Assembly (NCBI GenBank): GCA_017614995.1
Contig: JAGAAX010000001.1
Coordinates: 1 to 34,356 of the forward strand
Reading direction: 5' to 3'
From: Spirochaetaceae bacterium
GTDB taxonomy: Bacteria > Spirochaetota > Spirochaetia > Treponematales > Treponemataceae
DNA: 34,356 bases
Positions 6,574 through 16,032 of this stretch are shown one piece after another. The notes below the pieces were generated by a model. The model was not told the DNA's origin. It was given only the letters and a program-made list of their open reading frames with translations, and searched no databases. Position 1 is the stretch's first letter. Every line of letters starts with the position of its first letter. Both the position numbers and the translations under genes were made by a program.

Positions 6574-7656
6574 ATGAAATTATTTCTTAAGATTGCTATT
6601 ATTGTTCTTCTGGTTCTTGTTGCCGCTGTCAGTTCTGTAACAGGCTGGTATTTTTATATGCAGACTGCTCCTGTTCAGGCTGCCGAAGCTGCGGAAAATG
6701 CTGAAGCAGCGGATGAAACTGCTGATGTCGCGGGCGAGCCTGAACCATATATTCTTAAAGTTCCGGTCGGTACAGGAATCTTAACAGTTGCGTCTGAACT
6801 TGAAGAAAACGGCTTAATACGCTCTGCGGACATTTTTTACTTAAAGGCACGTCTTGAAAAATTTGAGATGAAAGCCGGACGCTACACAGTGCGCCCTACA
6901 ATGAGCATGTCTGAAATTTTTGAACTGCTCGCTTCTGGCAAGCAGGACCACATAAGCGTCAGCATTCCGGAAGGGCTTACAGCGTCGCAGATTGCCGGGC
7001 TTCTTGTAGATTCAGACGTAATTCTCTCAAAAGAAGATTTTATAAAAGGAACGGCGAATCCTGAAATTATAGAAAAGTACAATATTGAGGCTTCTAATCT
7101 TGAAGGTTATCTTTTTCCAGATACGTATTTTTTTAACCCGTCAATGGAACCGCGCGACGTTATTGAGCGGCTTGTTGACAATTTCTTTGCAAAAATTGAT
7201 TCGCTTGAGATTTCCACAGAAGACATGAAAAAGCTTCACGAGACGGTTATTCTTGCTTCTATTGTTGAGCGCGAATACTGCCGCGAAGAAGAAGCGCCGC
7301 TTATTGCGAGCGTCTTTAAGAACAGGCTTGACCACCACATCGGCTTGGAATCTTGCGCCACAATCGTTTATATTCTGACTGAAATTCAGGGCAGACCGCA
7401 CCCGGAGCGCATAACTTATGAGGATTTAAAAGTCGACAGCCTTTACAACACTTATAAGTGGGCAGGGCTTCCTTATGGCCCAATCTCAAACCCGGGGGCA
7501 ATTGCGTTAAAAGCTGCCGCAAACCCGCCAAAGACAAACTACTATTACTTTAGGGTTGTCGATGAATCGACCGGCACACACCACTTTTCGTCTTCACTTG
7601 AAGAGCACGCAAAAACCGGCAGAGAGCTTGCCATAAAGGCGGCAGCAGGAAAATAA
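6574..7656 (+). CDS. mltG: Endolytic murein transglycosylase MltG (YceG-like)
   Basis: 360 residues. One N-terminal membrane anchor (residues 5-27) holds the protein on the outer face of the inner membrane, followed by an Ala/Glu-rich linker (35-57). A LysM-like subdomain (about 58-115, VPVGTGILTVASELEENGLI) precedes the catalytic domain. The catalytic glutamate is E232 in ILASIVEREYCREEEAPLIASVFKNRL, matching E218 of the E. coli enzyme. GLPYGPISNPG and the C-terminal YYYFRV are further family marks. It cleaves nascent peptidoglycan strands and limits glycan length. AGGGAGGGAG ends three bases before the ATG, a very strong ribosome site. The stop overlaps the dnaG start by one base, as mltG-dnaG coupling would require. 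Confidence 0.95.
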   Translation: MKLFLKIAIIVLLVLVAAVSSVTGWYFYMQTAPVQAAEAAENAEAADETADVAGEPEPYILKVPVGTGILTVASELEENGLIRSADIFYLKARLEKFEMKAGRYTVRPTMSMSEIFELLASGKQDHISVSIPEGLTASQIAGLLVDSDVILSKEDFIKGTANPEIIEKYNIEASNLEGYLFPDTYFFNPSMEPRDVIERLVDNFFAKIDSLEISTEDMKKLHETVILASIVEREYCREEEAPLIASVFKNRLDHHIGLESCATIVYILTEIQGRPHPERITYEDLKVDSLYNTYKWAGLPYGPISNPGAIALKAAANPPKTNYYYFRVVDESTGTHHFSSSLEEHAKTGRELAIKAAAGK

Positions 7657-9491
7657 TGCCGCGTTTCATTTCGTCTGCTACAATAGATGCAGTAAGCAAC
7701 AGCGTCGATATTGTTTCTCTTGTCAGTGAGTATGTTCACCTTGAAAAGAAAGGCTCCGGGTTCTGGGGCTGCTGTCCGTTTCATAATGAAAAAACGCCTT
7801 CATTTACTGTAAGCCCTGAGAAGAGAATCTACCATTGTTTTGGCTGCGGCAAAGGCGGCGGTGTAATTCAGTTTTACAGAGAAATTGAAAATGTTTCTTT
7901 TGTTGAAGCGGTTGAGCAGCTTGCCAGAAAAAATGCTATAGAAGTAATTTACGACGGTGTGTCTTCTAAAAAAGATGACGAAGAATACGCCAAAGCACGC
8001 CAGTTCAAAGACGATATGCTTGATTTGTACAGGCGTACTGCGGCGCTTTTCCGCTATTTTTTGAATGAAACCGAGCAGGGTAAGCCTGTGCTTGCCTATC
8101 TTGCAAAACGCGGTGTTTCGCCTGAAATTGCGGAGCAGTTCGGCTTGGGGTTTGCGCCTGAAGACCGGCGCTGGCTTAAGAAATTTCTTGCACAGAAGAA
8201 CTATTCAAATGATTTTCTTGCTCAGTCGGGGCTTTTTTCAAAGAATTACCCTGATGTAGCGTTTTTCTCTAACAGGCTGATGTTTCCAATCTGCAACAGG
8301 AACGGTCAGGTTGTAGCTTTCGGCGGCCGCATTCTTGAAGGAGACGGCCCGAAGTACCTTAACTCAGGCGATTTACCGCAGTACAAAAAGTCAGAGACGC
8401 TTTACGCTTTTCATCTTGCAAAAAACCAGATAAACAGGCTTAAAACCGTTATTTTATGCGAAGGCTATATGGACGTTATTGCCTATCATCAGGCTGGCTT
8501 AAATTATGCCGTCGCGCCTCTTGGCACTGCCTTAACAGAGGAACAAATCCATATACTGAAACCATTTGTAGATACGTTCCTGCTTTCTTTTGACGGCGAT
8601 GAGGCAGGGCAGAAAGCAACTTACAGAGCTATTCTTATGTGCCGGAAAGCCGGTGCGGTTGTCAAGATTGTGAACATTGCCGGCTTCAACTTTAGTGACA
8701 GACCTAAGCCGAAAGACCCTGCTGATGTTCTGCTAAATTTCGGTGCAGAAACCTTGACGAGTATTGTAGATAACAGTATAATTGATTCCGATTATTTATT
8801 GTCTAGACTGGCAAAAAAGTATCCTATAGATACACCAGACGGAAAAACCAAAGCTTCTTTGGAGTTTTTCCCGTATATTGATGTTTTGCCGTCAGATATA
8901 CAAAAAGAATCGTGTCTTGAGCAGTTGTGCAATACTTACGGATTATCGCTACAGGCTGTACGCTCTGACTTTAACCGCAGGGACGCTGCTCAGAAAAGGA
9001 CTGTACCGGACAGACATACATCAGAATCTATAGTACCAGACAACCCTGATATAAAGAAAAATGCCGAATTACGTGCGATGCTCGCTGTTGTGTCAAATAC
9101 GGAATATTTCACAAAAATGCGCTCAATGCTTTCGCCAGAAGACTTTGAAGACCCGGCTGCAAAAGAGTTGTTTTATGCTTTAGAAGAATGCTTTAGAGAA
9201 GATGTTGTAAGTTCGGATGCAATACTTGCCAAATGCGAAAATGAAAAATTGCGCAAATTGGTAAGTGAGACGGTTGCTTCTGATGAATTTACAATAAATT
9301 CAGAGAAGACAATTGAAGACAGTATTGCTTTAGTGCATCGAAACAGTTTGGAGAGGAAAAGGGAGAGACTGATGAATAAAATTCGTCAGTGTGGTGGTAA
9401 AACTCTTGAAGAACTGCAAGAGTTACGCAACATGCAGTATGAAAAAATGGCCATCGATAACGAATTGAACGTAAAGGATGTAACTGAATGA
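7656..9491 (+). CDS. dnaG: DNA primase
   Basis: 611 residues, normal for bacterial DnaG. The CHC2 zinc finger is at C40, H43, C61 and C64 ([11 protein letters not shown]...[10 protein letters not shown]). The TOPRIM catalytic centre shows E269 in EGYMD and D313/D315 in DGDEAG, which bind the metal ions for RNA primer synthesis. The C-terminal part (about 440-611) is the less conserved helicase-binding domain that should contact DnaB, encoded at 21191-22528. It starts one base inside the mltG stop (TAATG) and its own stop overlaps the rpoD start by four bases (ATGA), giving a tightly coupled mltG-dnaG-rpoD set. The rpsU gene found upstream of dnaG in many bacteria is absent here. Confidence 0.98.
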   Translation: MPRFISSATIDAVSNSVDIVSLVSEYVHLEKKGSGFWGCCPFHNEKTPSFTVSPEKRIYHCFGCGKGGGVIQFYREIENVSFVEAVEQLARKNAIEVIYDGVSSKKDDEEYAKARQFKDDMLDLYRRTAALFRYFLNETEQGKPVLAYLAKRGVSPEIAEQFGLGFAPEDRRWLKKFLAQKNYSNDFLAQSGLFSKNYPDVAFFSNRLMFPICNRNGQVVAFGGRILEGDGPKYLNSGDLPQYKKSETLYAFHLAKNQINRLKTVILCEGYMDVIAYHQAGLNYAVAPLGTALTEEQIHILKPFVDTFLLSFDGDEAGQKATYRAILMCRKAGAVVKIVNIAGFNFSDRPKPKDPADVLLNFGAETLTSIVDNSIIDSDYLLSRLAKKYPIDTPDGKTKASLEFFPYIDVLPSDIQKESCLEQLCNTYGLSLQAVRSDFNRRDAAQKRTVPDRHTSESIVPDNPDIKKNAELRAMLAVVSNTEYFTKMRSMLSPEDFEDPAAKELFYALEECFREDVVSSDAILAKCENEKLRKLVSETVASDEFTINSEKTIEDSIALVHRNSLERKRERLMNKIRQCGGKTLEELQELRNMQYEKMAIDNELNVKDVTE

Positions 9492-11281
9492 CGGATCAAG
9501 AACTAGATCCAGCAATAGTAAAACTTGTTGAATACGGAAAAGCTAAAAAAGTCCTTAACTGGGATGAAATCAATGATTTGTTACCGCCTGAAATTTTGAA
9601 CTCAGACAAAATGGATACGGTACTCATGGTTCTTGAACAGAATAAGATTCAGGTTATAGAAGAAGACCTGGTTCTTGAAGATGAGGACGATGAAGAGGCC
9701 AGAGAACAGGCTGAAGAAGCAGCCGCAAATGCTGACCCTGATAAACCGGAAAAAGATGATGATTTAGGACGTAAGCGCCTTGTAAACAATGACAAGGATT
9801 CGTCAATCGACGACCCGATCCGTCTTTATCTGCGTGAAATCGGAAAAGAAAACCTGCTTACAGCTGAACAGGAAGTTGAGCTTTCTAAAAAAATGGAAAG
9901 CGGTGAGAACATCATAAAAGACGTAATCAAAAATTCCGGTATGATTATTCCTGAATTTTATGCGATTGCGCAGCGTGCCTTCACCAAGATTGACCCTCAT
10001 GAAGCTGGACGTCCGAGAAAAGAAATAAACGAAGAAATGGCAGAAAAACGCCGTCTTAAGGCAAACTACAGCGACGCCTTAAAGCAGGTTCTGCCGGAAA
10101 TGAAGCAGTATATTGCCCTTAAGAAGCAGCTTTATGAAAAAGACCAGAATGTTTCGATTTTTGAGAACGAAGATCTGGTTGCGCTCCGTAATAAGATTCT
10201 TCCTGTTTTGCAGGGCGTAGACATTCAGTCTGAAGAAATTGAACGTTTCTCGGACAGATTTATTGAAGCAACAAAGAAAATCAAGGAATACCGCCACCGT
10301 CAGGAAAAGAAAGAGAAAGAGCTCCGCATTTCTGACTATACAGAACTCCGCGCACTCGGCAAAAGAGTTTCTCTAAAGTCTGAAAGAGCAAAGCTTGAAG
10401 AAGAGCTTGGAATTCCTGCTGACGATATCCGCGAGATTTATACACAGATTCAGAAAATTGACCGCAAGCTCCGCAGACTTGAGTATGAGTTTGAGAACGA
10501 TGTTTCTGAAATCTTGACAATGGCAAGAGAAATTCAGCGCGGCCGCATTATGATGAAAAAGGCGAAAGACCGCCTTATTAATGCAAACCTGCGTCTTGTA
10601 GTTTCTATCGCAAAAAAATACACGAACCGCGGTCTCCACTTGTTCGACCTTATCCAGGAAGGCAACATCGGCCTTATTAAGGCTGTTGAGAAATTTGAGT
10701 ACAGCAAAGGCTTCAAGTTCTCTACTTATGCAACATGGTGGATACGCCAGGCAATTACACGCTCAATTTCAGACCAGGCGCGCACTATACGTGTGCCGGT
10801 TCACATGATCGAACAGATAAATAAGGTTGTGCGTGAAGGCCGCCAGCTTATGCAGCGTCTTGGCCGCGAGCCTACTGATGAAGAGATTGCAGCCCAGCTC
10901 GGTTGGGCAGTAAGCCGCGTTAAGCAGGTTAAGAATGTTGCGCGCGAGCCTATATCACTCGAAACACCAATCGGCGAGGAAGAAGATTCTCTGCTCGGCG
11001 ATTTTATCGAGGATAAGGAAGTTGAAAATCCTGCAAATCAGACAGCGTTTACGCTTTTGCAGGAACAGCTTCAGACTGTGCTTGCAACGCTGCCGCCGCG
11101 CGAGCAGGAAGTTCTTAAGATGCGTTTTGGTCTTGATGACGGTTATTCGCTTACTCTTGAGGAAGTCGGTTTGTACTTTAACGTAACACGCGAACGTATA
11201 CGTCAGATTGAGGCTAAGGCGTTGAGAAGGCTTAGACACCCGAGACGCTCAAGCCCGTTGCGCGATTATCTTGACAATTAA
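9488..11281 (+). CDS. rpoD: Primary sigma factor RpoD (sigma-70)
   Basis: 597 residues. Region 1.1 is followed by a very acidic stretch (residues 58-95), then region 1.2 ([22 protein letters not shown]), a non-conserved spacer, region 2 ([25 protein letters not shown], then [17 protein letters not shown], which melts and reads the -10 element), region 3 and region 4.2 ([26 protein letters not shown]), which reads the -35. It directs RNA polymerase to housekeeping promoters, and the TTGACA/TATAAT-like elements seen in this window fit that specificity. Its ATG overlaps the dnaG stop (ATGA). The zinc-ribbon gene follows after 21 bases. Confidence 0.98.
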   Translation: MTDQELDPAIVKLVEYGKAKKVLNWDEINDLLPPEILNSDKMDTVLMVLEQNKIQVIEEDLVLEDEDDEEAREQAEEAAANADPDKPEKDDDLGRKRLVNNDKDSSIDDPIRLYLREIGKENLLTAEQEVELSKKMESGENIIKDVIKNSGMIIPEFYAIAQRAFTKIDPHEAGRPRKEINEEMAEKRRLKANYSDALKQVLPEMKQYIALKKQLYEKDQNVSIFENEDLVALRNKILPVLQGVDIQSEEIERFSDRFIEATKKIKEYRHRQEKKEKELRISDYTELRALGKRVSLKSERAKLEEELGIPADDIREIYTQIQKIDRKLRRLEYEFENDVSEILTMAREIQRGRIMMKKAKDRLINANLRLVVSIAKKYTNRGLHLFDLIQEGNIGLIKAVEKFEYSKGFKFSTYATWWIRQAITRSISDQARTIRVPVHMIEQINKVVREGRQLMQRLGREPTDEEIAAQLGWAVSRVKQVKNVAREPISLETPIGEEEDSLLGDFIEDKEVENPANQTAFTLLQEQLQTVLATLPPREQEVLKMRFGLDDGYSLTLEEVGLYFNVTRERIRQIEAKALRRLRHPRRSSPLRDYLDN

Positions 11282-11302
11282 TATAGAAGAGGTTTTGTAC
11301 TT

Positions 11303-12175
11303 ATGGAAATGACTGAAGTTTTCGACAAATTAAAAACTTTGCAGGAAGTTCTTTCTGAAAAATATGAACTTGAGACGCTTATAGCCGACGCACCGAAACG
11401 GCTTACTAATCAGGAAGAGCTTCTTGAACGCATGAAGAAGCAGTTTATAGAAAAAAATGCGGAATACGAAACACTCCGTACAAAAGTTGTTACTTTGAAG
11501 TCACAGCTTGCTGATGCAGAAGCAAAACGCGAGCGCGGTGAAAAGGGAATGGATTCGATTACAACACACCGCGAGTATGAAGCTCTTGAAAAAGAAATTA
11601 AAGACGCTACAGAGCTTGAGCAGCAGATCCGTAAAGAACTTCAGAAAGAAGAAAAGAACTTTATCGAGCTTGATGAGAATATCAAACAGGACGAGCAGTT
11701 TATTGCACAGCAGGAATCTGAGCTTAACCAGAACAAGCAGAATCTTTCTCAGGAAATTGAAAACCTGAAAGCAAAGCTTGAAGCCCTGCATAAACAGGAA
11801 GAAGAAATTGTTCCAGGAATCGATTCTGAAATTATTTTCAAATTTGAGCGTATTATCAAGAGCAAGCACAGCAAGGGTATCGTAGCTGTAAAAGGCAACG
11901 TCTGCGACGGCTGTCACATGATTCTTCCGGCACAGTTTGCTAATGAAGTTCATACAGGCGAAAAGATTGTATTCTGTCCGTATTGCAGCCGTATTCTGTA
12001 TTACGAAGAAGATGAATCAGGTGAAAGCGAGTACTTCCACCTTGATGATACAGGAAGCCTTGCAGACCTTGATGATGATTTCAGCGATGAGGACGAAGAG
12101 AGCGAAGACGAGGATCTTGACGAAGAAGAACACCGTTCTCGTGATGAAATCAAAGAAATGGGCTTTGATGAGTAA
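11303..12175 (+). CDS. Coiled-coil zinc-ribbon protein (CT398-like)
   Basis: 290 residues. Residues 5-170 form a long alpha-helical hairpin rich in Glu, Lys and Gln. A C4 zinc ribbon follows at about 200-230 (CDGCHMILP ... VFCPYCSRILYY). The last 55 residues are an acidic tail of Asp, Glu and Ser. This organisation matches the Chlamydia CT398 / zf-RING_7 family, found in many bacteria and usually of unknown function; CT398 has been linked to sigma-54 and secretion proteins. Its place directly after rpoD suggests a role near transcription (inference). ATG at 11303 is taken with AAGAGG about eleven bases upstream; ATG at 11309 is an alternative. A 7-bp inverted repeat (ATTTCTC/GAGAAAT) starts at the stop codon and overlaps the rnpB promoter. 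Confidence 0.88.
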   Translation: MEMTEVFDKLKTLQEVLSEKYELETLIADAPKRLTNQEELLERMKKQFIEKNAEYETLRTKVVTLKSQLADAEAKRERGEKGMDSITTHREYEALEKEIKDATELEQQIRKELQKEEKNFIELDENIKQDEQFIAQQESELNQNKQNLSQEIENLKAKLEALHKQEEEIVPGIDSEIIFKFERIIKSKHSKGIVAVKGNVCDGCHMILPAQFANEVHTGEKIVFCPYCSRILYYEEDESGESEYFHLDDTGSLADLDDDFSDEDEESEDEDLDEEEHRSRDEIKEMGFDE

Positions 12176-12181
12176 TTTCTC

Positions 12182-12210
12182 TTGAAACAGAGAAATGTAG
12201 ACATGTTAAT
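12182..12210 (+). promoter_or_regulatory. Probable rnpB promoter
   Basis: TTGAAA (12182-12187) and GTTAAT (12205-12210) with a 17-base spacer place the start near 12215-12217, where the first P1 helix strand of RNase P RNA begins. The -10 box is poor at its first base, so this is probable rather than certain. The -35 lies in the loop of the ATTTCTC/GAGAAAT inverted repeat. Confidence 0.5.
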
Positions 12211-12214
12211 TCTG

Positions 12215-12590
<376 letters not shown>

Positions 12591-12598
12591 TTTTTTTT
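12591..12598 (+). terminator. T-tract ending rnpB
   Basis: Eight consecutive T follow the P1 3' strand of RNase P RNA. There is no separate local hairpin, so the folded RNA and P1 itself probably supply the stem. Confidence 0.5.
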
Positions 12599-12605
12599 CA
12601 TAAAG

Positions 12606-12623
12606 CTGTTAATTGATTAACAG
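12606..12623. repeat. 18-bp inverted repeat between rnpB and the TPR gene
   Basis: CTGTTAAT-TG-ATTAACAG, perfect 8-bp arms with a two-base centre. It lies 30 bases before the TPR gene start and just after the rnpB T-tract. The short centre favours a protein-binding operator over an RNA hairpin, but neither is proven. I see no convincing promoter beside it. Confidence 0.55.
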
Positions 12624-12652
12624 TACCAAATTGGGGTGGGATTGGTTAAAAA

Positions 12653-13615
12653 ATGAAAATGAGTCAACTGCGTGAATATGAAAGTTATGACAAAAAGAAA
12701 AAACGCAAATTCTTATGGACTTGTGTCATCATAATTGTTCTGGCAGTTGCATTTGCTGCAGGTGTATCGATGCGGACACTTGCAAAGCATAAAGAATATT
12801 CAAAAGAACTGTCTTTAGAAAATCTTGAAAATTTGTGGAATTCTGAAGATTACGAGGGCGTTTATGCTCAGGCAGACCGTATGCTTGAAGAAAAGCCTAT
12901 GCAGCAGTCAGTTCTTGTTTATAAAGGTTATTCCGCATTTTATCTTGCCGTTTCTCAGACAGACACATCTGCCGCACTTGCTTATATCGAAGATTCAATA
13001 AACGCACTGCGTCTTGCATTAATTTCAAATTATTCAAAATCAAAGCCTCAGATTGAGTATATGCTTGCAAGGGCATATTACCAGAAAGATGTTTTTGCCG
13101 CATACAACTGTTATGCGGATCTTGCTATAAAGTATTTTACACTGGCTAAAAATGACGGCTATGCCTCAAATGATATTCCCGAATATTTAGGACTTTCTTA
13201 TGCTGCGCTGAATATGACTGAAGAAAGCATAAGCGCTTTTACAGAAGCGCTCGGCATTCACGAATCAGAAAAGCTTCTTCATGCAATCGGTGAGCAGTAT
13301 TATAAGTCAGAAGACTATTCAAAGGCAAAACAATACCTTTTTCGTGTTGTAAGTGAGTCGAATGATGACATTTTGGTGTTGAAAAGTCGCAATATTCTGG
13401 GTAAAATATATCTCGAAGAAAATAATCTTTTTGATGCAAAAAGAGAATTTGATGCTATTTTAGCTAAAGATGCAAATTATGCCGATGCCTATTACGGGCT
13501 TGGGATAATATATGAAAAACAAGGTGATTCGACAAAAGCGCGTTCAGAATGGCGTAAAGCTCTGCGGGTGCAGGTAAATCATCCTGGTGCACTTCAAAAA
13601 TTGAATAACGGTTAG
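12653..13615 (+). CDS. Membrane-anchored TPR protein
   Basis: 320 residues. A short basic N-terminus (KKKKRK, residues 14-20) is followed by one membrane segment (about 22-42), with the rest probably outside the cytoplasmic membrane. The remainder is helical repeats with the TPR pattern, clearest at 170-200, 205-235 and 275-310 ([29 protein letters not shown]). TPR proteins are scaffolds. Standing eight bases before mreB, this one is a candidate partner of the elongation machinery (inference from position). G-rich sequence at 12634-12640 is the likely ribosome site; ATG at 12653 is followed by a second ATG two codons later. Confidence 0.85.
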   Translation: MKMSQLREYESYDKKKKRKFLWTCVIIIVLAVAFAAGVSMRTLAKHKEYSKELSLENLENLWNSEDYEGVYAQADRMLEEKPMQQSVLVYKGYSAFYLAVSQTDTSAALAYIEDSINALRLALISNYSKSKPQIEYMLARAYYQKDVFAAYNCYADLAIKYFTLAKNDGYASNDIPEYLGLSYAALNMTEESISAFTEALGIHESEKLLHAIGEQYYKSEDYSKAKQYLFRVVSESNDDILVLKSRNILGKIYLEENNLFDAKREFDAILAKDANYADAYYGLGIIYEKQGDSTKARSEWRKALRVQVNHPGALQKLNNG

Positions 13616-13623
13616 GGGGGGTT

Positions 13624-14658
13624 ATGAGCTTAATTGATAAGTTTACAACAGATATAGGAATTGATTTGGGAACATGTAACACGCTTGTTTATGTTCGTGG
13701 AAAAGGCATTGTAATAAACGAGCCTTCTGTTGTTGCTGTAGAATGCGGAACAAAACGTGTAGTTGCTGTCGGTTCAGCTGCAAAACAAATGCTGTGGAAA
13801 ACTCCGGATAATATCACTGCGAAACGCCCCCTTAAAGATGGTGTTATTGCTGACATGGATTTGACTGAAAAAATGATTAAGTTTTTCATTCAAAAGGTTA
13901 TTCCACGTTATAAGCTTACAAGAACAAGAATGAAGATTGGTATTCCTTCTTGTATTACAGAAGTTGAGCGCCGCGCCGTAATGGAAGCTGCCGTTCATGC
14001 CGGTGCAAGAGAGGTCAATGTTATTCAGGAATCTCTAGCTGCTGCTATCGGTGCAGAAATCCCGATTCATGAGCCGGCAGGCCACATGGTCTGCGACATC
14101 GGCGGCGGTACTACAGAAATTTCAGTTATTTCTTTGAGCGGCATGGTTGTTACAAGAGCCATCCGTCTTGGCGGCGACGAATTTGACGAAGCTATCATCA
14201 AATATGTAAGAAGCGTACACAACCTTGTAATCGGTCAGCAGACAGCAGAAAAGCTTAAGACTGAAATTGGAAACGCTGTTCCTGACAAGAACATTGAAAA
14301 GCGCGAGATTAAAGGTACAGATGCTATTACCGGCCTTCCGCGCCGCCTTGAGATAGACTCTGTTGAAGTACGCGAGGCATTAAAAGACCCGATAACACAG
14401 ATTCTTGACGAAATCAAGCTTACATTGTCAACAACTCCGCCTGAGCTTGCTGCTGATATTGTAGAGCGCGGTATTGTTATGACCGGCGGCGGTTCTCTCT
14501 TAAAAGGCTTCCCGAAGCTCATCTCAAAAGAAACAGGCGTTCCTGTAATTCTTGCAGAAGCTCCTCTTGACTGTGTTGCTATCGGCGCAGGCAAGTCTTT
14601 TGAACTTGAAAGAGAAATCTCTTCTGACCGCAGCATCTATGATATGCTGAACAACTAA
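13624..14658 (+). CDS. mreB: Rod-shape-determining actin MreB
   Basis: 344 residues, full length. The actin-fold nucleotide motifs are present: phosphate 1 [20 protein letters not shown] near residues 12-31, phosphate 2 [14 protein letters not shown] around 158-171, and the adenosine loop [13 protein letters not shown] near 289-301. MreB polymerises with ATP under the inner membrane and positions the RodA/PBP2 synthase. TTAGGGGGG lies just before the ATG and overlaps the end of the TPR gene region. It heads mreB-mreC-mreD-mrdA-rodA, the whole elongasome in one run with gaps of five bases or overlaps. Confidence 0.98.
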   Translation: MSLIDKFTTDIGIDLGTCNTLVYVRGKGIVINEPSVVAVECGTKRVVAVGSAAKQMLWKTPDNITAKRPLKDGVIADMDLTEKMIKFFIQKVIPRYKLTRTRMKIGIPSCITEVERRAVMEAAVHAGAREVNVIQESLAAAIGAEIPIHEPAGHMVCDIGGGTTEISVISLSGMVVTRAIRLGGDEFDEAIIKYVRSVHNLVIGQQTAEKLKTEIGNAVPDKNIEKREIKGTDAITGLPRRLEIDSVEVREALKDPITQILDEIKLTLSTTPPELAADIVERGIVMTGGGSLLKGFPKLISKETGVPVILAEAPLDCVAIGAGKSFELEREISSDRSIYDMLNN

Positions 14659-14663
14659 TAACT

Positions 14664-15518
14664 ATGGCACAATCAAAAACAACTGCCTGGTTCAGTTTAC
14701 CGGTTTTCCTTCTGGTTTTACTGGTTGTCATATCTGGAGTTATTCTCGCATTGCAGACTGGCGGCTTTATAGTAAATTTTAAAGAGACCGGTTTTTCCAT
14801 TGCTTCAACCGCGCAGCTTTCTGTTCATTCTGTTGCAAATTCTATAGGCGGAACTTTTACTGCCATTAGAGAGCTTTCAGATTTGCGCAAAGACTATGAA
14901 GCGCTGACTGAAAAGCTCAAGGATTATGAATATCTTCAAAGAAACAATGTAGAGATAAGACGCGAAAATGAGCGGCTGAGGGAGCAGCTCGGTCTCTCGG
15001 ATTCGCTGAATAAAAAGAATTATCCTGCATATATTATTGGCAGAGACCCTCAGGCTCCGTATTCTGCAATTACAATAAGCAAGGGCAGTAAAGCCGGCAT
15101 AAAGAAAAATATGCCTGTTATAGCCTTGCAGCGTGGCAATGTCGGTCTTGTCGGCAAAGTTATTGAAGTTGGGCGTTATACAAGTCTTGTAATGCCCGTT
15201 TATGACTATCAGTGCAATGTTTCAGCCAGAGTACGCAGTACAAGAGACTTAGGGCTCATATCGGGCAACGGTTCTGAAAGTCAAAGTCTTTCATTAAGAT
15301 ACATCAATAAGAGAAGTCTTGATTCATTGCAGATGGGTGATGTTGTTGTTACTTCCGGTGAAAACGGAAATTTTGAGCGTGATATTCCTATCGGTTCAAT
15401 TTCTCTGATAAAAATCCTTGAATATGATTCATCTCTTGAAATTGAAGTAACGCCGATTATTGATTTTTCCCGTCTTGAATCTGTAATTGTCATGGACAGA
15501 GAGGAATTAAATGATTAA
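14664..15518 (+). CDS. mreC: Rod-shape-determining protein MreC
   Basis: 284 residues. One membrane helix (about 10-32), a coiled coil (70-110, LRKDYEALTEKLKDYEYLQRNNVEIRRENERLREQLGL), then two beta domains with family blocks YPAYIIGRDP, KGSKAGIKKNMPVI, GLVGKVIEVG and GDVVVTSGENGNFERDIPIG. MreC spans the inner membrane and activates PBP2. It starts five bases after mreB without a clear ribosome site and overlaps mreD by eight bases, so it is likely translated by coupling. Confidence 0.95.
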   Translation: MAQSKTTAWFSLPVFLLVLLVVISGVILALQTGGFIVNFKETGFSIASTAQLSVHSVANSIGGTFTAIRELSDLRKDYEALTEKLKDYEYLQRNNVEIRRENERLREQLGLSDSLNKKNYPAYIIGRDPQAPYSAITISKGSKAGIKKNMPVIALQRGNVGLVGKVIEVGRYTSLVMPVYDYQCNVSARVRSTRDLGLISGNGSESQSLSLRYINKRSLDSLQMGDVVVTSGENGNFERDIPIGSISLIKILEYDSSLEIEVTPIIDFSRLESVIVMDREELND

Positions 15519-16032
15519 ATCAAGTTTTTTTTCTTTTATTTTTTCTTTGAGCTTTTTGATTATTGAAACAGCGCTGCTTTCTAATATCAGTTTTCTGCCT
15601 GTTGTTCCGGATTTGGCACTGCTGATTCTTATTTACGTTTCATTTTATAATGGTTCAATTTCTGGGGAAGTCAACGGCTTTTTGTCAGGAATGATTCTTG
15701 ATTTTTTATCAGTTTCGCCGCTGGGTTTGAATTCATTGTTAAGAACCATCATCGGTTTTATAACCGGCTGTTTCAAAGATTTTATCAATGTTGATACTGT
15801 ATTTTTCCCGGCAATTCTTGCGGCAATCGCGACATTTGTAAAAGCTATGCTGTTGTTTGTTGTGTCATTTTTGTTCGGCGGAAAAATTGCGGTCTATCAT
15901 TTATCAGAGTCTCTTTTCTGGATTGAGCTGTGTATGAATACAGTTCTGGCACCGTTGATGTTTGCTTTTTTGCGTTTATTTTCTTCATGGCTTTTAATTA
16001 TGCCAAAGAGCGCGTCGTATGCGAAAGAATGA
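15511..16032 (+). CDS. mreD: Rod-shape-determining protein MreD
   Basis: 173 residues, almost entirely hydrophobic, with five or six membrane segments and the family-like PDLALLILIYVSFYNGSISGEVNGFLSGMILDFLSVSPLG near residues 33-72. MreD is the integral membrane partner of MreC. Its start overlaps mreC by eight bases and its end overlaps mrdA by fourteen. The identification rests on both the motif and the unbroken mreC-mreD-mrdA order. Confidence 0.92.
   Translation: MIKSSFFSFIFSLSFLIIETALLSNISFLPVVPDLALLILIYVSFYNGSISGEVNGFLSGMILDFLSVSPLGLNSLLRTIIGFITGCFKDFINVDTVFFPAILAAIATFVKAMLLFVVSFLFGGKIAVYHLSESLFWIELCMNTVLAPLMFAFLRLFSSWLLIMPKSASYAKE

Noticed and set aside
7656-11281. Complete rpsU-dnaG-rpoD macromolecular synthesis operon
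   Set aside because: No rpsU gene is present; mltG occupies the position before dnaG.
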